DNA from: JBCBTJ01 sp039818665
GTDB lineage: Bacteria; Pseudomonadota; Alphaproteobacteria; Caulobacterales; Hyphomonadaceae
Length of the DNA stretch: 64,000 bases
Direction of reading: 5' to 3'
Assembly (NCBI GenBank): GCA_039818665.1
Contig: JBCBTJ010000007.1
Span: 13,559-77,558, forward strand
The translations under genes and the position numbers were made by a program. Shown here one piece after another: positions 1 to 7,985 of this stretch. The notes below the pieces were generated by a model, which saw only the letters and a list, made by a program, of their open reading frames with translations, did no database searches and was not told where the DNA came from. The stretch's first letter is position 1. Each line of letters begins with the position of its first letter.

Positions 1-663
1 CTTCTCCACCACCAGGCCTTCGACCTGGTGGAACATCGGGGTGTGCGTGGCGTCCCAGTCGTTCCGGAACACGCGGCCAGGCGCGATGATGCGGATGGGC
101 GGCGCGCCCTCGGTCATGGTGCGGATCTGCACCGGCGAGGTGTGGGTGCGCAGCACTTTGCGCTCGCCGGCCGCGTCGGGCGCCAGGAAGATCGTGTCAT
201 GATCCTCGCGCGCCGGGTGGCCGGGCGGGAAATTGAGCGCGGTGAAATTGTGCCAGTCGTCTTCGATGTCCGGCCCTTCGGCGACGGCGAAGCCCATATT
301 CCCGAAGATCGCGGCCACCTCCTCGAAGACCTGCATCACGGGGTGGAGCCGGCCATAGCTCTCGGGCGGATGCGGCAGGGTGAGGTCGAGCTTTTCCTTG
401 GCGACCTGTTCGTCGAGCGCGGCGTCTTCGAGAACGGCTTTGCGCTCCGCCACGGCCTCGCCGACGCGGTCTTTGAGCGCGTTGAGCTTCGGGCCCATCT
501 CCTGGCGCTCTTCCGGGCTCATGCCGCCAAGCGTCTTCATCAGGCCGGAGACGCGTCCATTGCGGCCAAGCTCGGCGACGCGGACTTTGTCCAGCGTGTC
601 GAGGTCGCCGGCGGCTTTAATCGCGGCGAGCGCCTCGGTTTCGATTTCGGCGATGTCAGACAT
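1..663 (-). CDS. pheS: phenylalanyl-tRNA synthetase alpha subunit, N-terminal part (cut by window edge)
   Basis: Charges tRNA-Phe as the alpha chain of the cytosolic alpha2beta2 PheRS. The first 221 residues are visible: an N-terminal tRNA-binding coiled-coil region (about residues 1-85) followed by the start of the class II catalytic core, including the motif-2 region with RVFRND and MFHQVEG. The ATG at 663 gives MSDIAEIE. It is the last visible gene of the block infC-rpmI-rplT-pheS, the usual proteobacterial order; pheT would lie beyond the window. A stable hairpin followed by five T residues sits directly before the start codon, so expression probably depends on readthrough of an attenuator. 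Identity is certain; only the 3' end is missing. Confidence 0.97.
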   Translation of the reverse strand, partial: MSDIAEIETEALAAIKAAGDLDTLDKVRVAELGRNGRVSGLMKTLGGMSPEERQEMGPKLNALKDRVGEAVAERKAVLEDAALDEQVAKEKLDLTLPHPPESYGRLHPVMQVFEEVAAIFGNMGFAVAEGPDIEDDWHNFTALNFPPGHPAREDHDTIFLAPDAAGERKVLRTHTSPVQIRTMTEGAPPIRIIAPGRVFRNDWDATHTPMFHQVEGLVVEK

Positions 664-664
664 C

Positions 665-697
665 AAAAAGCCCCGTTGGCGTTTGGCGCAACGGGGC
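665..697 (-). terminator. hairpin with U-run directly upstream of pheS (terminator/attenuator)
   Basis: Read on the minus strand, GCCCCGTTG and CAACGGGGC form a 9-bp stem around a 10-nt loop and are followed by TTTTT, then G and the pheS ATG. The only Shine-Dalgarno-like bases (GGGG, 7 nt before the ATG) lie in the 3' arm of the stem. The structure could end the rplT transcript, attenuate pheS transcription and mask its ribosome site. No Phe-rich leader peptide is visible between rplT and the hairpin. Confidence 0.75.
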
Positions 698-755
698 CCT
701 ATCCGCCCCGCAACGCGGTCGGATTAGCGGAGAAAGCTTCAGATCGGAACCGGCT

Positions 756-1118
756 TTAAGCCAGCGCGCCTTTGGCCTTCTCCACCAGGCTCGTAAAAGC
801 GGCGGGTTCGCGAATGGCGAGGTCGGCCATGACTTTGCGGTCCACTTCGATCCCGGCCTTGTTCAAGCCGTCGATGAAGCGGGAATAGGTCAGGCTGTCG
901 TCGTGCAGGCGGACGGCGGCGTTGATGCGCTGGATCCAGAGCGAGCGGAAGGTGCGCTTTTTCTGTTTGCGGCCGATGTACGAGTTGGTGCCGGCCTTCC
1001 AAACAGCGGCGTTGGCGGTGCGGAAAGTATTCTTCCGGCGGCCATAATAGCCTTTGGCGGCCTTGATGATTTTCTTATGCCGGGCGTGGGCCGGCACTTT
1101 GTTGCGTGAGCGGGGCAT
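756..1118 (-). CDS. rplT: 50S ribosomal protein L20
   Basis: Primary 23S rRNA-binding protein needed early in 50S assembly. 120 residues, the usual length. The very basic N-terminus, with RHKKIIKAAKGYYGRRK and then KRTFRSLWIQRINAAVR, is diagnostic of L20. It lies 38 nt downstream of rpmI and is cotranscribed with infC and rpmI. In enterobacteria L20 represses this operon translationally; no equivalent pseudoknot could be recognised here. The start ATG gives MPRSRNKVPAHARHKK, matching the family exactly. Confidence 0.98.
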   Translation of the reverse strand: MPRSRNKVPAHARHKKIIKAAKGYYGRRKNTFRTANAAVWKAGTNSYIGRKQKKRTFRSLWIQRINAAVRLHDDSLTYSRFIDGLNKAGIEVDRKVMADLAIREPAAFTSLVEKAKGALA

Positions 1119-1156
1119 GGGTCAGGTCCGTGCTTTGTCTGGGATTCAAGATCGGC

Positions 1157-1360
1157 TTAGTCGAGGCCGTAGGGCAGCCATTTCATCACCCGCGGCTTGT
1201 CTTTGTCGGACACCGTGTCGGTGCCGCGGTTCTGGCGGATGTATTTGCTGTTATGGCTCATAAGCCGGTGGCGCTTGCCAGCGACTCCGTGTTTGAGCTT
1301 GCCGGTGGCCGTGATCTTGAACCGCTTGGCGGCGGCCTTCTTAGTCTTCATCTTCGGCAT
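1157..1360 (-). CDS. rpmI: 50S ribosomal protein L35
   Basis: Small basic 50S subunit protein, 67 residues from the ATG at 1360 (MPKMKTKKAAAKRFK), the canonical start. The frame is open for nine more codons upstream, but the ATG at 1360 is preceded by AAAGGAGACCGAA, a clear ribosome site. The C-terminus VMKWLPYGLD also fits the family. It sits between infC (146 nt upstream) and rplT (38 nt downstream). The 146-nt gap from infC is long enough to hold a regulatory leader, but no confident structure was found. Confidence 0.97.
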   Translation of the reverse strand: MPKMKTKKAAAKRFKITATGKLKHGVAGKRHRLMSHNSKYIRQNRGTDTVSDKDKPRVMKWLPYGLD

Positions 1361-1506
1361 TTCGGTCTCCTTTGCGACAGCTCGCACCTCAAAGAGGCGG
1401 CCGTCTTCCGTTCATGAGCCGCAAGGCATGCCGTTCGCCCGGCGGCTCGAAAGCGCGGGTTATGACGGTTTGGGTCTTTGGAATCAAGCGCTGATGCGCG
1501 AACCGC

Positions 1507-2046
1507 CTAGCGCGGCGCCATGACCATGGTCATCTGGCGGCCTTCAAGCTTGGGTTCGAGCTCGACCTTCGCCATCTCGTCGAACTCGTCGCGGACTTTG
1601 TTGAGCAGCTCCATGCCGAGATGCTGGTGCGCCATTTCCCGGCCGCGGAAGCGCAGGGTGATCTTCACCTTGTCGCCATCCTCGAAGAAGCGCGTGATCG
1701 CCTTCGTCTTCACTTGATAATCGTGGATGTCGATGTTCGGGCGCATCTTGATCTCTTTGAGATCGGCGGATTTTTGCTTCTTCCGGGCGGCGGCCTTCTT
1801 TTTCTGTTCTTCGAAGCGCAGTTTTCCGTAGTCCAAGATTTTGCAGACGGGTGGATTTCCGTCCGGCGCCACTTCGACCAGGTCAAGTCCGGCTTCTCGC
1901 GCGGCGTCGAGGGCGGCCTCGGTCGGCATGGCTCCCTGTTTTTCGCCGTTTTCGTCGATCAGCAGAACTTTGGGCGCGGTGATCTCACTGTTTGTGCGCG
2001 GGCCTGTCTTCTTTGCGGGCTGCGCGACTTGGGGTCTACGGGCTAT
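1507..2046 (-). CDS. infC: translation initiation factor IF-3, predicted to start at an ATA codon
   Basis: IF-3 binds the 30S subunit, prevents premature 50S joining and proofreads start codon-anticodon pairing. The first in-frame ATG (1929) would delete most of the N-terminal domain. Translating upstream from there recovers the missing domain (GPRTNSEITAPKVLLIDENG), and the frame reaches an ATA codon at 2046-2044 placed 7 nt after a perfect AAGGAG. Starting there gives 179 residues, the normal length, with an N-terminus ARRPQVAQPAKK. IF-3 discriminates against non-AUG starts, so infC commonly uses AUU/AUC/AUA to autoregulate. The C-terminal domain with the KVKITLRFRGREMAH segment is intact. 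Confidence 0.93.
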   Translation of the reverse strand: MARRPQVAQPAKKTGPRTNSEITAPKVLLIDENGEKQGAMPTEAALDAAREAGLDLVEVAPDGNPPVCKILDYGKLRFEEQKKKAAARKKQKSADLKEIKMRPNIDIHDYQVKTKAITRFFEDGDKVKITLRFRGREMAHQHLGMELLNKVRDEFDEMAKVELEPKLEGRQMTMVMAPR

Positions 2047-2059
2047 GTCTGCACTCCTT
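2044..2059 (-). promoter_or_regulatory. infC ribosome-binding site and ATA start codon
   Basis: AAGGAG at 2059-2054, a 7-nt spacer, then ATA at 2046-2044. No ATG, GTG or TTG lies at a suitable distance in the infC frame. The arrangement fixes the start of IF-3 and is the expected signature of IF-3 autoregulation by start-codon discrimination. Confidence 0.85.
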
Positions 2060-2106
2060 CATGGTGGTTCACGATACGTTGAATATGCCGCTTTGAGGAC
2101 CTGTCT

Positions 2107-3147
2107 TCAAGCAGGCGCGGGCACTCTGAGAACGCCGAGCGCGCGGATGGCTTGCCAGACATCGTCCGGCGAGACCTGCTCGAGCGTCGGCGCGTGCACG
2201 ACGATCACCGTCGACCCGCGCGGCTCGGCCTGTTTCGGGTCGGACTCATCGGTCGCGAACAAAGCGACGCCCGGCGCGCCGGCGATGGTCGAGAGATGCA
2301 TCGGCCCCGTATCATTGCCGACGACGAAACGCGCGCGGCGCGCCAGCGTGGCGATCTGGAACAAATCGGTGCGGGTGACGAGATTTTTGACGCGCGGCTC
2401 GTCTCTGCAGACGGCGTGCGCGATGTCGCCCTCGGCTTTCGCGCCGATCATCACCGGCTGGACGCCCGCATCGGCTATGCGGCGGGCGATTTCCGCGAAG
2501 GATTCGGGCGGCCAGCGTTTGGCGCTGCGATGGGCGGACGCGCCCGGAATGATCAGCGCGAAGTCTGGATCAAGTCCGAAATAATCCGGCGTCAGGCGCG
2601 GCGCATTGCCGAGCGCCGGTTCGATCCAATCGACGCTCGGGGTCGGTTTGGTGGTCAGGGTGTAGCCGCCCTCGGGCGCGACGCCGGCGTGTTCGAGCTG
2701 CTCGGCGAGACGATCGATCGAATGCATCACGCCGCGCGCCGGATTGTCGTGGGGAAACGCGCACCCTTCGGCGTGGCCGGACCAGAGCGGCGGCCGGCGG
2801 CCCGGCAAGTTCAAGAGGCGGAAATAGTTCGAGGTGCGCCCGCTGGTCTGGAAGTCATAGACGATGTCGTATTTCTCTTTGCGAATGCGGCTGACGAGGG
2901 CGCCCGTGGCTTTGACGCCGTCCGGCCGGCCGTCGGTCTCGACCGCGTCCACATAGGGGCATTTTTCGGCGAAGGCTTTGTAGGGTTCGGTGGTGAGCAA
3001 TGTGATCCGGGCGGAGGGATGATGGCGGCGCACGGCCTCCATCGCGCCAAGGGCGAGCACGAAATCGCCGAGCGCGCTGAGCTTGATCACCAGCACGCGC
3101 CGGGCGTCCGCCCCGGGATTGGTTTTCTGTCTCGCCAGCGGCCTCAT
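2107..3147 (-). CDS. glycosyltransferase family 9 (ADP-heptose:LPS heptosyltransferase-like)
   Basis: 346 residues with the two-Rossmann GT-B fold of the GT9 family, which adds heptose (or related ADP/dTDP sugars) to the LPS inner core at the inner membrane's cytoplasmic face. N-terminal signature VLVIKLSALGDFVLALGAM (about residues 18-36) and the C-terminal donor-binding stretch VVGNDTGPMHLSTIAGAP are clear. Its start overlaps the stop of the upstream GT4 gene by 4 nt (ATGA), so the two are translationally coupled. Which heptosyltransferase it is (WaaC, WaaF or another) cannot be told from sequence alone. It lies only 60 nt upstream of infC, so readthrough into the translation block is likely. 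Confidence 0.9.
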   Translation of the reverse strand: MRPLARQKTNPGADARRVLVIKLSALGDFVLALGAMEAVRRHHPSARITLLTTEPYKAFAEKCPYVDAVETDGRPDGVKATGALVSRIRKEKYDIVYDFQTSGRTSNYFRLLNLPGRRPPLWSGHAEGCAFPHDNPARGVMHSIDRLAEQLEHAGVAPEGGYTLTTKPTPSVDWIEPALGNAPRLTPDYFGLDPDFALIIPGASAHRSAKRWPPESFAEIARRIADAGVQPVMIGAKAEGDIAHAVCRDEPRVKNLVTRTDLFQIATLARRARFVVGNDTGPMHLSTIAGAPGVALFATDESDPKQAEPRGSTVIVVHAPTLEQVSPDDVWQAIRALGVLRVPAPA

Positions 3148-4400
3148 GCGCTCCTTCCGCCCGGCTTCAAGAGATCGGTATAGACCGCCAAAGTCGCCGC
3201 CTGAAGTCCTGTTGAAGAGAAGCGTTCGGCGACGCGTCGCGCGCCCGCCTCGCCCATGCCCGCGCGGGCCGCCGGACCGATCGAAACCAACAATCGGACG
3301 GCGCCGGCGAGCGCGGCGGGATCGCCCGGCGCGACGCCCACGCCGGTCTCGCCTTCGATGATGATCTCGCGCGCGCCGCCATGATCGGCGACGATGACAG
3401 GGCGCTCCATCGCGCCAGCTTCCGCGGCCACGCGCCCAAAGGCCTCCGGACGCGTGGACGGGGCCAGCACGATGTCAGCCGCGGCCAGGGCGGCCGGCAT
3501 ATCGGTGGTGTGCGGCGCGATCCGAACCATGTGCTGCAGGCCGGCCTCGTCGATCCGGTCTTTCAGCGCATCGAAGTAGGATACACGCCCCTGATGGTCG
3601 CCCATCAAAACGAGCAACAATCCCTCACGCTCGGCCTCAGACATGGACGCCAAGGCGTCGATCGCCACCATCTGGCCCTTCCAAGGCGTCATCCGCCCCG
3701 GCAAGAGCAGAACGAGCCGGTTTTCGGCCGCGTTGAGGCCCCATGCGGCCCGGGCTTCGGCGATCCGGATCTCAGTGACCGACTTCGGCCGAAACGCAGC
3801 GGGATCGACGCCGCGCGGAATGGTCACAAGCCTGTCAGGCTCCACATCAAAGGCGTCGCGGATCCGCTCGGCGGTCCAATTGGAATTGGCGATCACGCGG
3901 TCGCCGCGCGCCATGATCGAGTTGTAGGTCTTCTTGACGCCCGACGAGCCGGAATAGGCGCCGTGATAAGTGGTGACGAAGGGGGTTTCGGTCTGGCGCG
4001 CCGCCCAGAAGGCGCTCCAGGCGCAGGCGCGCGAGCGGGCATGCACGAGGTCGACCTTTTGGTCTTCGATCAGCGACGCGAGCTTGCGGGCGTTCAGAGC
4101 GACCGTCAGCGGGTTCTTCGCCGCTACGTTCATCTGCACCAGCTGCCCTCCGACAGCCGTCAGGTCGCGCTCCATGCGGCCGCCGCGGCTGACGACCAGA
4201 GCGCGCCCGCCAGCGCGCGTCACCGCGTCAGCCACTTCTATCGTTGTCCGTTCCGCGCCGCCGGCCGCCAAATCCGGGATCACCTGCAACACGACGCGTC
4301 CCGACAAATCCGGGAGTTCGACCAATTCCACCCTTCCCTCGCACGCCCCAGCCGCGCCGCGCTTTTCCAAGGTTAACGCATCTTCTATGGAGTGAGCCAT
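3144..4400 (-). CDS. glycosyltransferase family 4
   Basis: GT-B retaining glycosyltransferase, 418 residues from the ATG at 4400. N-terminal domain begins VVLQVIPDLAAGGAERTT (glycine-rich acceptor loop); the C-terminal donor domain carries the E-x7-E motif as EAFGRVAAE followed by MERPVIVADHGGARE. The ATG overlaps, head to head, the ATG of the plus-strand hydrolase (4399), which has the better ribosome site. The true start may therefore be the GTG about 22 codons in (preceded by GAGGGAAG), just before the first beta strand. Cotranscribed with the GT9 gene; probably LPS core assembly. Confidence 0.88.
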   Translation of the reverse strand: MAHSIEDALTLEKRGAAGACEGRVELVELPDLSGRVVLQVIPDLAAGGAERTTIEVADAVTRAGGRALVVSRGGRMERDLTAVGGQLVQMNVAAKNPLTVALNARKLASLIEDQKVDLVHARSRACAWSAFWAARQTETPFVTTYHGAYSGSSGVKKTYNSIMARGDRVIANSNWTAERIRDAFDVEPDRLVTIPRGVDPAAFRPKSVTEIRIAEARAAWGLNAAENRLVLLLPGRMTPWKGQMVAIDALASMSEAEREGLLLVLMGDHQGRVSYFDALKDRIDEAGLQHMVRIAPHTTDMPAALAAADIVLAPSTRPEAFGRVAAEAGAMERPVIVADHGGAREIIIEGETGVGVAPGDPAALAGAVRLLVSIGPAARAGMGEAGARRVAERFSSTGLQAATLAVYTDLLKPGGRSA

Positions 4401-5166
4401 GCCGATTAAGTCTCTACACAGTGTGAATGGTCGTCGCCTCGCCTACAGGCAAGCGCCGCGCCAAGCCGGCAAAGCGGCTTTCGTTTGGCTGTCCGGCTTC
4501 AAATCGGACATGACGGGCACGAAGGTTGTCGAGCTCGAATCTTGGGCTGCGCGCGAGGGGCACGGGTTCCTCGCCTTCGACTATTCAGGCCATGGCGACT
4601 CAGACGGCGCGTTCGAAGACGGAACCATTTCAACCTGGCGCGAGGACGCCTTGGCGGCTTTGGATGCGTTGACCGACGGGCCCCAGATCCTGGTCGGCTC
4701 GTCCATGGGCGGTTGGATGGCGCTGTTGGCGGCGCTCGCGCGGCCGAAGCGCGTCGCCGGCCTCGTCTTGATCGCCCCGGCGCCGGATTTCACCGAAGCC
4801 CTCATGTGGCCCGAATTCAACGCGGCCGCCCAAGCGGAGATCATGGAAAAAGGCCGCACGCTGCGCCCTTCGGACTATGGCGACCCCTATCCCATCACCC
4901 GAGATCTGATCGAGGACGGGCGGAACTGGATGATCCTCGGCGACGACATCCCATTCGGCGGCCCCGTGCGCATCTTGCAGGGCCGCGAAGATCCGGACGT
5001 GCCATGGCGGCACGCCTTCCAGCTGGTGGACAAGCTCACGAGCGCCGACCTCGCTTTCACCCTGATCAAGGATGGCGACCACCGCCTGTCGCGGCCGCAA
5101 GACATCGCTCGGTTGCTCGCGACCTGCGACGAGATCAGCCGAGCGGTCGCGGGCTCGGCCGCTTAG
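4399..5166 (+). CDS. alpha/beta hydrolase (ABHD10-like serine esterase/thioesterase)
   Basis: 255-residue single-domain alpha/beta hydrolase, cytosolic (no signal peptide). The nucleophile elbow GSSMG puts the catalytic serine at 102; the acid is probably Asp198 (QGREDPDVP) and the base His228 (KDGDHRLSR). The GHGDS segment around residue 64-68 and the overall length resemble bacterial homologues of the ABHD10/CGI-like thioesterases, but the substrate is unknown. The start is supported by GGAG 6 nt before the ATG. It is divergent from the GT4 gene, the two start codons overlapping within CCATG. Confidence 0.85.
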   Translation: MPIKSLHSVNGRRLAYRQAPRQAGKAAFVWLSGFKSDMTGTKVVELESWAAREGHGFLAFDYSGHGDSDGAFEDGTISTWREDALAALDALTDGPQILVGSSMGGWMALLAALARPKRVAGLVLIAPAPDFTEALMWPEFNAAAQAEIMEKGRTLRPSDYGDPYPITRDLIEDGRNWMILGDDIPFGGPVRILQGREDPDVPWRHAFQLVDKLTSADLAFTLIKDGDHRLSRPQDIARLLATCDEISRAVAGSAA

Positions 5167-5193
5167 GCGGGCCTCAATGCCCAAGAGGCGCGG

Positions 5194-5718
5194 TCAGTAG
5201 CGCTGCAGCTCGACCTCGAGATCGACTCCGTCGTCGGGCAAGTCGAAACGCGAATCCTCAAATTTCGGGCGCGCCAATCTCAGTCGCGGATTGTTCGACA
5301 GGCCGAAGGGCTCGCGCGGGATGCCGATGAAATTGCGGTCCATGGTCCGGTTGCCGTTTTGGTCGTGATAAATCGCCACGCCGAACGGGCCGTCCTCGTC
5401 AATGCCCTGGCACACGGTCTGCGGCCCCTCTTCGGCGGCGACGCGGACCCGGCGGACGCGCCCGGCGGTCTCCAGAAAGTCGTCCGGGTCCCGCCCGTAG
5501 ACCTCGACGGTGAGGATGCCGCCGGCGGTTACGTTCGGCACGGTCACGCGCACTTGCCGCGCATCGCCGTCGCACGTGTCCGCGCGCTCATGGTCTCTGA
5601 TGTCGAGTTGCTCCACCGGCATATCGGTTGTGTCGACACCGCCGGCGCACGCCCCCAGAACAAGCGCCAAGGCCGCCGCTGACAAAACGCCGCACGGTTT
5701 CAGATAGGTTCGTGTCAT
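5194..5718 (-). CDS. DUF2141-family secreted lipoprotein
   Basis: 174 residues from the ATG at 5718 (GAGG ribosome site 5 nt upstream); the frame stays open further upstream but without support. A short basic N-terminus and hydrophobic segment end in the lipobox LGAC, so the mature protein should be lipid-anchored. The remainder is a beta-rich DUF2141-type domain: LTVEVYGRDPDDF, then GPFGVAIYHDQNGNRTMDRNFIG and PREPFGLSNNP, the family hallmark. Function of DUF2141 is unknown. Convergent with the hydrolase, 27 nt apart. Confidence 0.85.
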   Translation of the reverse strand: MTRTYLKPCGVLSAAALALVLGACAGGVDTTDMPVEQLDIRDHERADTCDGDARQVRVTVPNVTAGGILTVEVYGRDPDDFLETAGRVRRVRVAAEEGPQTVCQGIDEDGPFGVAIYHDQNGNRTMDRNFIGIPREPFGLSNNPRLRLARPKFEDSRFDLPDDGVDLEVELQRY

Positions 5719-5719
5719 T

Positions 5720-6799
5720 GTGTCCTCGTTCCAGTCTTGGTGGCGCGGTCCATCCTTGATTTCCCCCCTCGCCCTGTCGCAAACGCCTGCTGAACGGCGC
5801 GGCCGGCGGGGAGGCATAGACCGCAACGCGCCTCCTGTCGAAGCTCCCGCGGCAATTTATGCAGCGCCGCAGGCCTTGTGGAGATTACGGAAACAGTTGG
5901 ATTCCCCTGACGACACCCGCCCGCCGCGGCGCGCGCACCGGCTGCGCCAGGCGATCACGATCGCGCTGCTGGCCGGCGTGGTCTGGATCATCGTGTCGCG
6001 ATTGTGGGAGCTCGGCTTGGCGAACGTCCTGGCGGAGCTCCCGACGCAGCCCGCCTACTACGTCTTGTTCGTTCTGATCTATCTCGCGCTGCCGCTGTCG
6101 GAGGTGTTTATCTATCACCGGCTTTGGAAAACGCCCGGCGAGCGTTTGGCCCCAGTCCTCTTTCGCAAGCGCGTGCTGAATGCGGGGGTGCTCGGCTATT
6201 CCGGCGAAGCGTATCTCGCCGTCTGGGGAAAGGAGAACATCAAGCGGCCCGATGTGCGGGTGCTCTCCACGATCAAAGACAACAACCTCGTCTCTTCCTT
6301 CGTGTCGACGACGACGACCATCGCCCTCGCGGTCATCGCACTAGGTCCGAGCCTGTTCGCGTCGGGCGAGGAGGGGCGGCCGTGGAGCATGACGGCCGGG
6401 CTGGCCGCCGCGGCGGCGATTGTCGCGGCGGGATACGCCTTTCGCCGGCGCGTCTTGTCGATCCGAGGGCCTTTATTGAATACCGTCGCCGCGACCCACG
6501 CCCTCAGGCTGAACGCTGTTCTGGCGCTGCAGGTGCTGCAATGGAGCCTGGTGCTGCCGGACGTGCCGCTGGAGAACTGGCTGATCCTGATGGCGGCCTT
6601 CATGCTGGCCACGCGCATACCGTTTCTGCCAAGCTATGATCTGGTCTTGCTTGGTCTCGGCCTGTCGCTCACCGGCGTCGTCGGCGCGCCGGAGGCGGCC
6701 ATGGCGGGCCTCTTTCTCGCCGGCGCGGCCCTGTCTCAAGGCGCCAATCTTATTGTGCTGGCTGCGACCGCGCTGTTCTGGCGCGGGAAGCCCGATTGA
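5720..6799 (+). CDS. integral membrane protein of unknown function
   Basis: Up to 359 residues with about eight predicted membrane helices starting near residue 77 (ITIALLAGVVWIIV). The distribution of helices, with a long cytoplasmic stretch containing LGYSGEAYLAVWGKENIKRP, is loosely reminiscent of LPG-synthase-type membrane domains, but this is not firm. The longest start (5720) lies back to back with the DUF2141 start; a TTG nearer residue 53 or 60 may be the true start, since the first 65 residues look non-structural. The 3' end overlaps lptF on the opposite strand by 50 nt. Confidence 0.6.
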   Translation: MSSFQSWWRGPSLISPLALSQTPAERRGRRGGIDRNAPPVEAPAAIYAAPQALWRLRKQLDSPDDTRPPRRAHRLRQAITIALLAGVVWIIVSRLWELGLANVLAELPTQPAYYVLFVLIYLALPLSEVFIYHRLWKTPGERLAPVLFRKRVLNAGVLGYSGEAYLAVWGKENIKRPDVRVLSTIKDNNLVSSFVSTTTTIALAVIALGPSLFASGEEGRPWSMTAGLAAAAAIVAAGYAFRRRVLSIRGPLLNTVAATHALRLNAVLALQVLQWSLVLPDVPLENWLILMAAFMLATRIPFLPSYDLVLLGLGLSLTGVVGAPEAAMAGLFLAGAALSQGANLIVLAATALFWRGKPD

Positions 6800-7967
6800 G
6801 CGGGCTGCGCGCAAAGAATTTGGCGATCGCGTCGAAGCCGGACGACAGCGCGGCGAGGGGCGGCGGATGCAGCGTCCAGGCGCTGCGCAGGAAAAGCCAG
6901 GCCGCGATCGCCGCCATCAAGCCCACCGTGGGCCATGTGCCCGCCCAGCCGGGGATCGACCCGCTCGCCGCCATGGCCTGGCCGGTCTCAAGCGCTTTTT
7001 GCAGGAAGACCAGGAAAACGATGCCGACCGCGACGCCGCTGGAGGAAAAGCTCCGCCCCTGGCCCAGCCCGAAAGTCACGGCGATGAAGGGCAGGATCCA
7101 TAACAGCGTCGCCCGGCCCAAGCGGGCGTGAGTCACGGCTTCGGCTTCGCTGACCGGTCCGCCGATCTGGATCTTGCCTTGTATCGCCAAGATCATCTCC
7201 CGCAGGGTCTGTTCCTGCCAATCGACGCCGCGCGGACGGAACGCGCGCCCGCCCGCGCCAACCGCCCAGTCGGTGCGCTCATAGGACAGCCGCTCGGTGA
7301 CGCTGCGCTCATCCGACAATCTGACGGCGCGGCCTTCGACCAAGGTGACGCGGGTCTCCCGGTCGTCCGCGCCCGGCCCGACCCGGCCGCCGCGCGCCGT
7401 CGTCAGTAGAATGTCGCCGTTTTCAAATCCGTCCTGATAGATGAAGACGGAGCCGAGGCTGCCCGTTCCGGATTCGCGGTCTTGCGTCCAAACGACTTGA
7501 TCGCCGGCGGCGGTGAATTTGCCGGTTCGGAAAGCCGCTTCGATCGATCGCTGTTCGATGTCGTGGATGGTTTTCCGGTATTCGTAGCGCGCCAGCGGCT
7601 CCAGGTAGGAGCTCAACAACAGCGCGACCACCGACAGCCCCGCCCCGATCACCAGGAATGGCCGCATCACCTCGAATAAAGACATGCCGGCCGCCATGCA
7701 GGCCGAAAGCTCGCCGGACCGGCTCACCCGGTCGACGGTGATCAAAATAGCGAGAAAGAAGGCGAGCGGGATCGACAGGCCAAGCAGGTTGGGCACCATC
7801 ATCAGAACGAGCTTCGCGGTCGCAAAGAGCGTGTCCGACGTGTTCGCGGTGATCTCGAACAAAACCTGAAGCCGCTCAAGCATGAGCACGGTCAGAGCGA
7901 GCGTCGCCAATCCGACGAACACCTGAAGACAATGGGCCGCGAGATAGTGGTCCAGACGGCGGATCAT
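6750..7967 (-). CDS. lptF: LPS export ABC transporter permease LptF
   Basis: YjgP/YjgQ-family permease of the LptB2FG complex that extracts LPS from the inner membrane. 405 residues from the ATG at 7967 (a TTG five codons upstream also fits). Three N-terminal helices contain LMLERLQVLFEI and then the coupling-helix region DRVSRSGELSACMAAGMS, typical of LptF. A periplasmic beta-jellyroll-like domain (about 145-265) and three C-terminal helices follow. It lies 18 nt downstream of a GT2 gene. LptG is not in the window. The convergent 50-nt overlap with the upstream membrane-protein gene is notable. Confidence 0.88.
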   Translation of the reverse strand: MIRRLDHYLAAHCLQVFVGLATLALTVLMLERLQVLFEITANTSDTLFATAKLVLMMVPNLLGLSIPLAFFLAILITVDRVSRSGELSACMAAGMSLFEVMRPFLVIGAGLSVVALLLSSYLEPLARYEYRKTIHDIEQRSIEAAFRTGKFTAAGDQVVWTQDRESGTGSLGSVFIYQDGFENGDILLTTARGGRVGPGADDRETRVTLVEGRAVRLSDERSVTERLSYERTDWAVGAGGRAFRPRGVDWQEQTLREMILAIQGKIQIGGPVSEAEAVTHARLGRATLLWILPFIAVTFGLGQGRSFSSSGVAVGIVFLVFLQKALETGQAMAASGSIPGWAGTWPTVGLMAAIAAWLFLRSAWTLHPPPLAALSSGFDAIAKFFARSPLNRASRARTARSQPAQ

Positions 7968-7985
7968 GAGGGCCGTTCGCAAGGT

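Noticed and set aside
663..755. Phe-codon leader peptide for pheS
   Set aside because: No start codon plus Phe codons could be found in the gap; only a hairpin with a U-run is visible.
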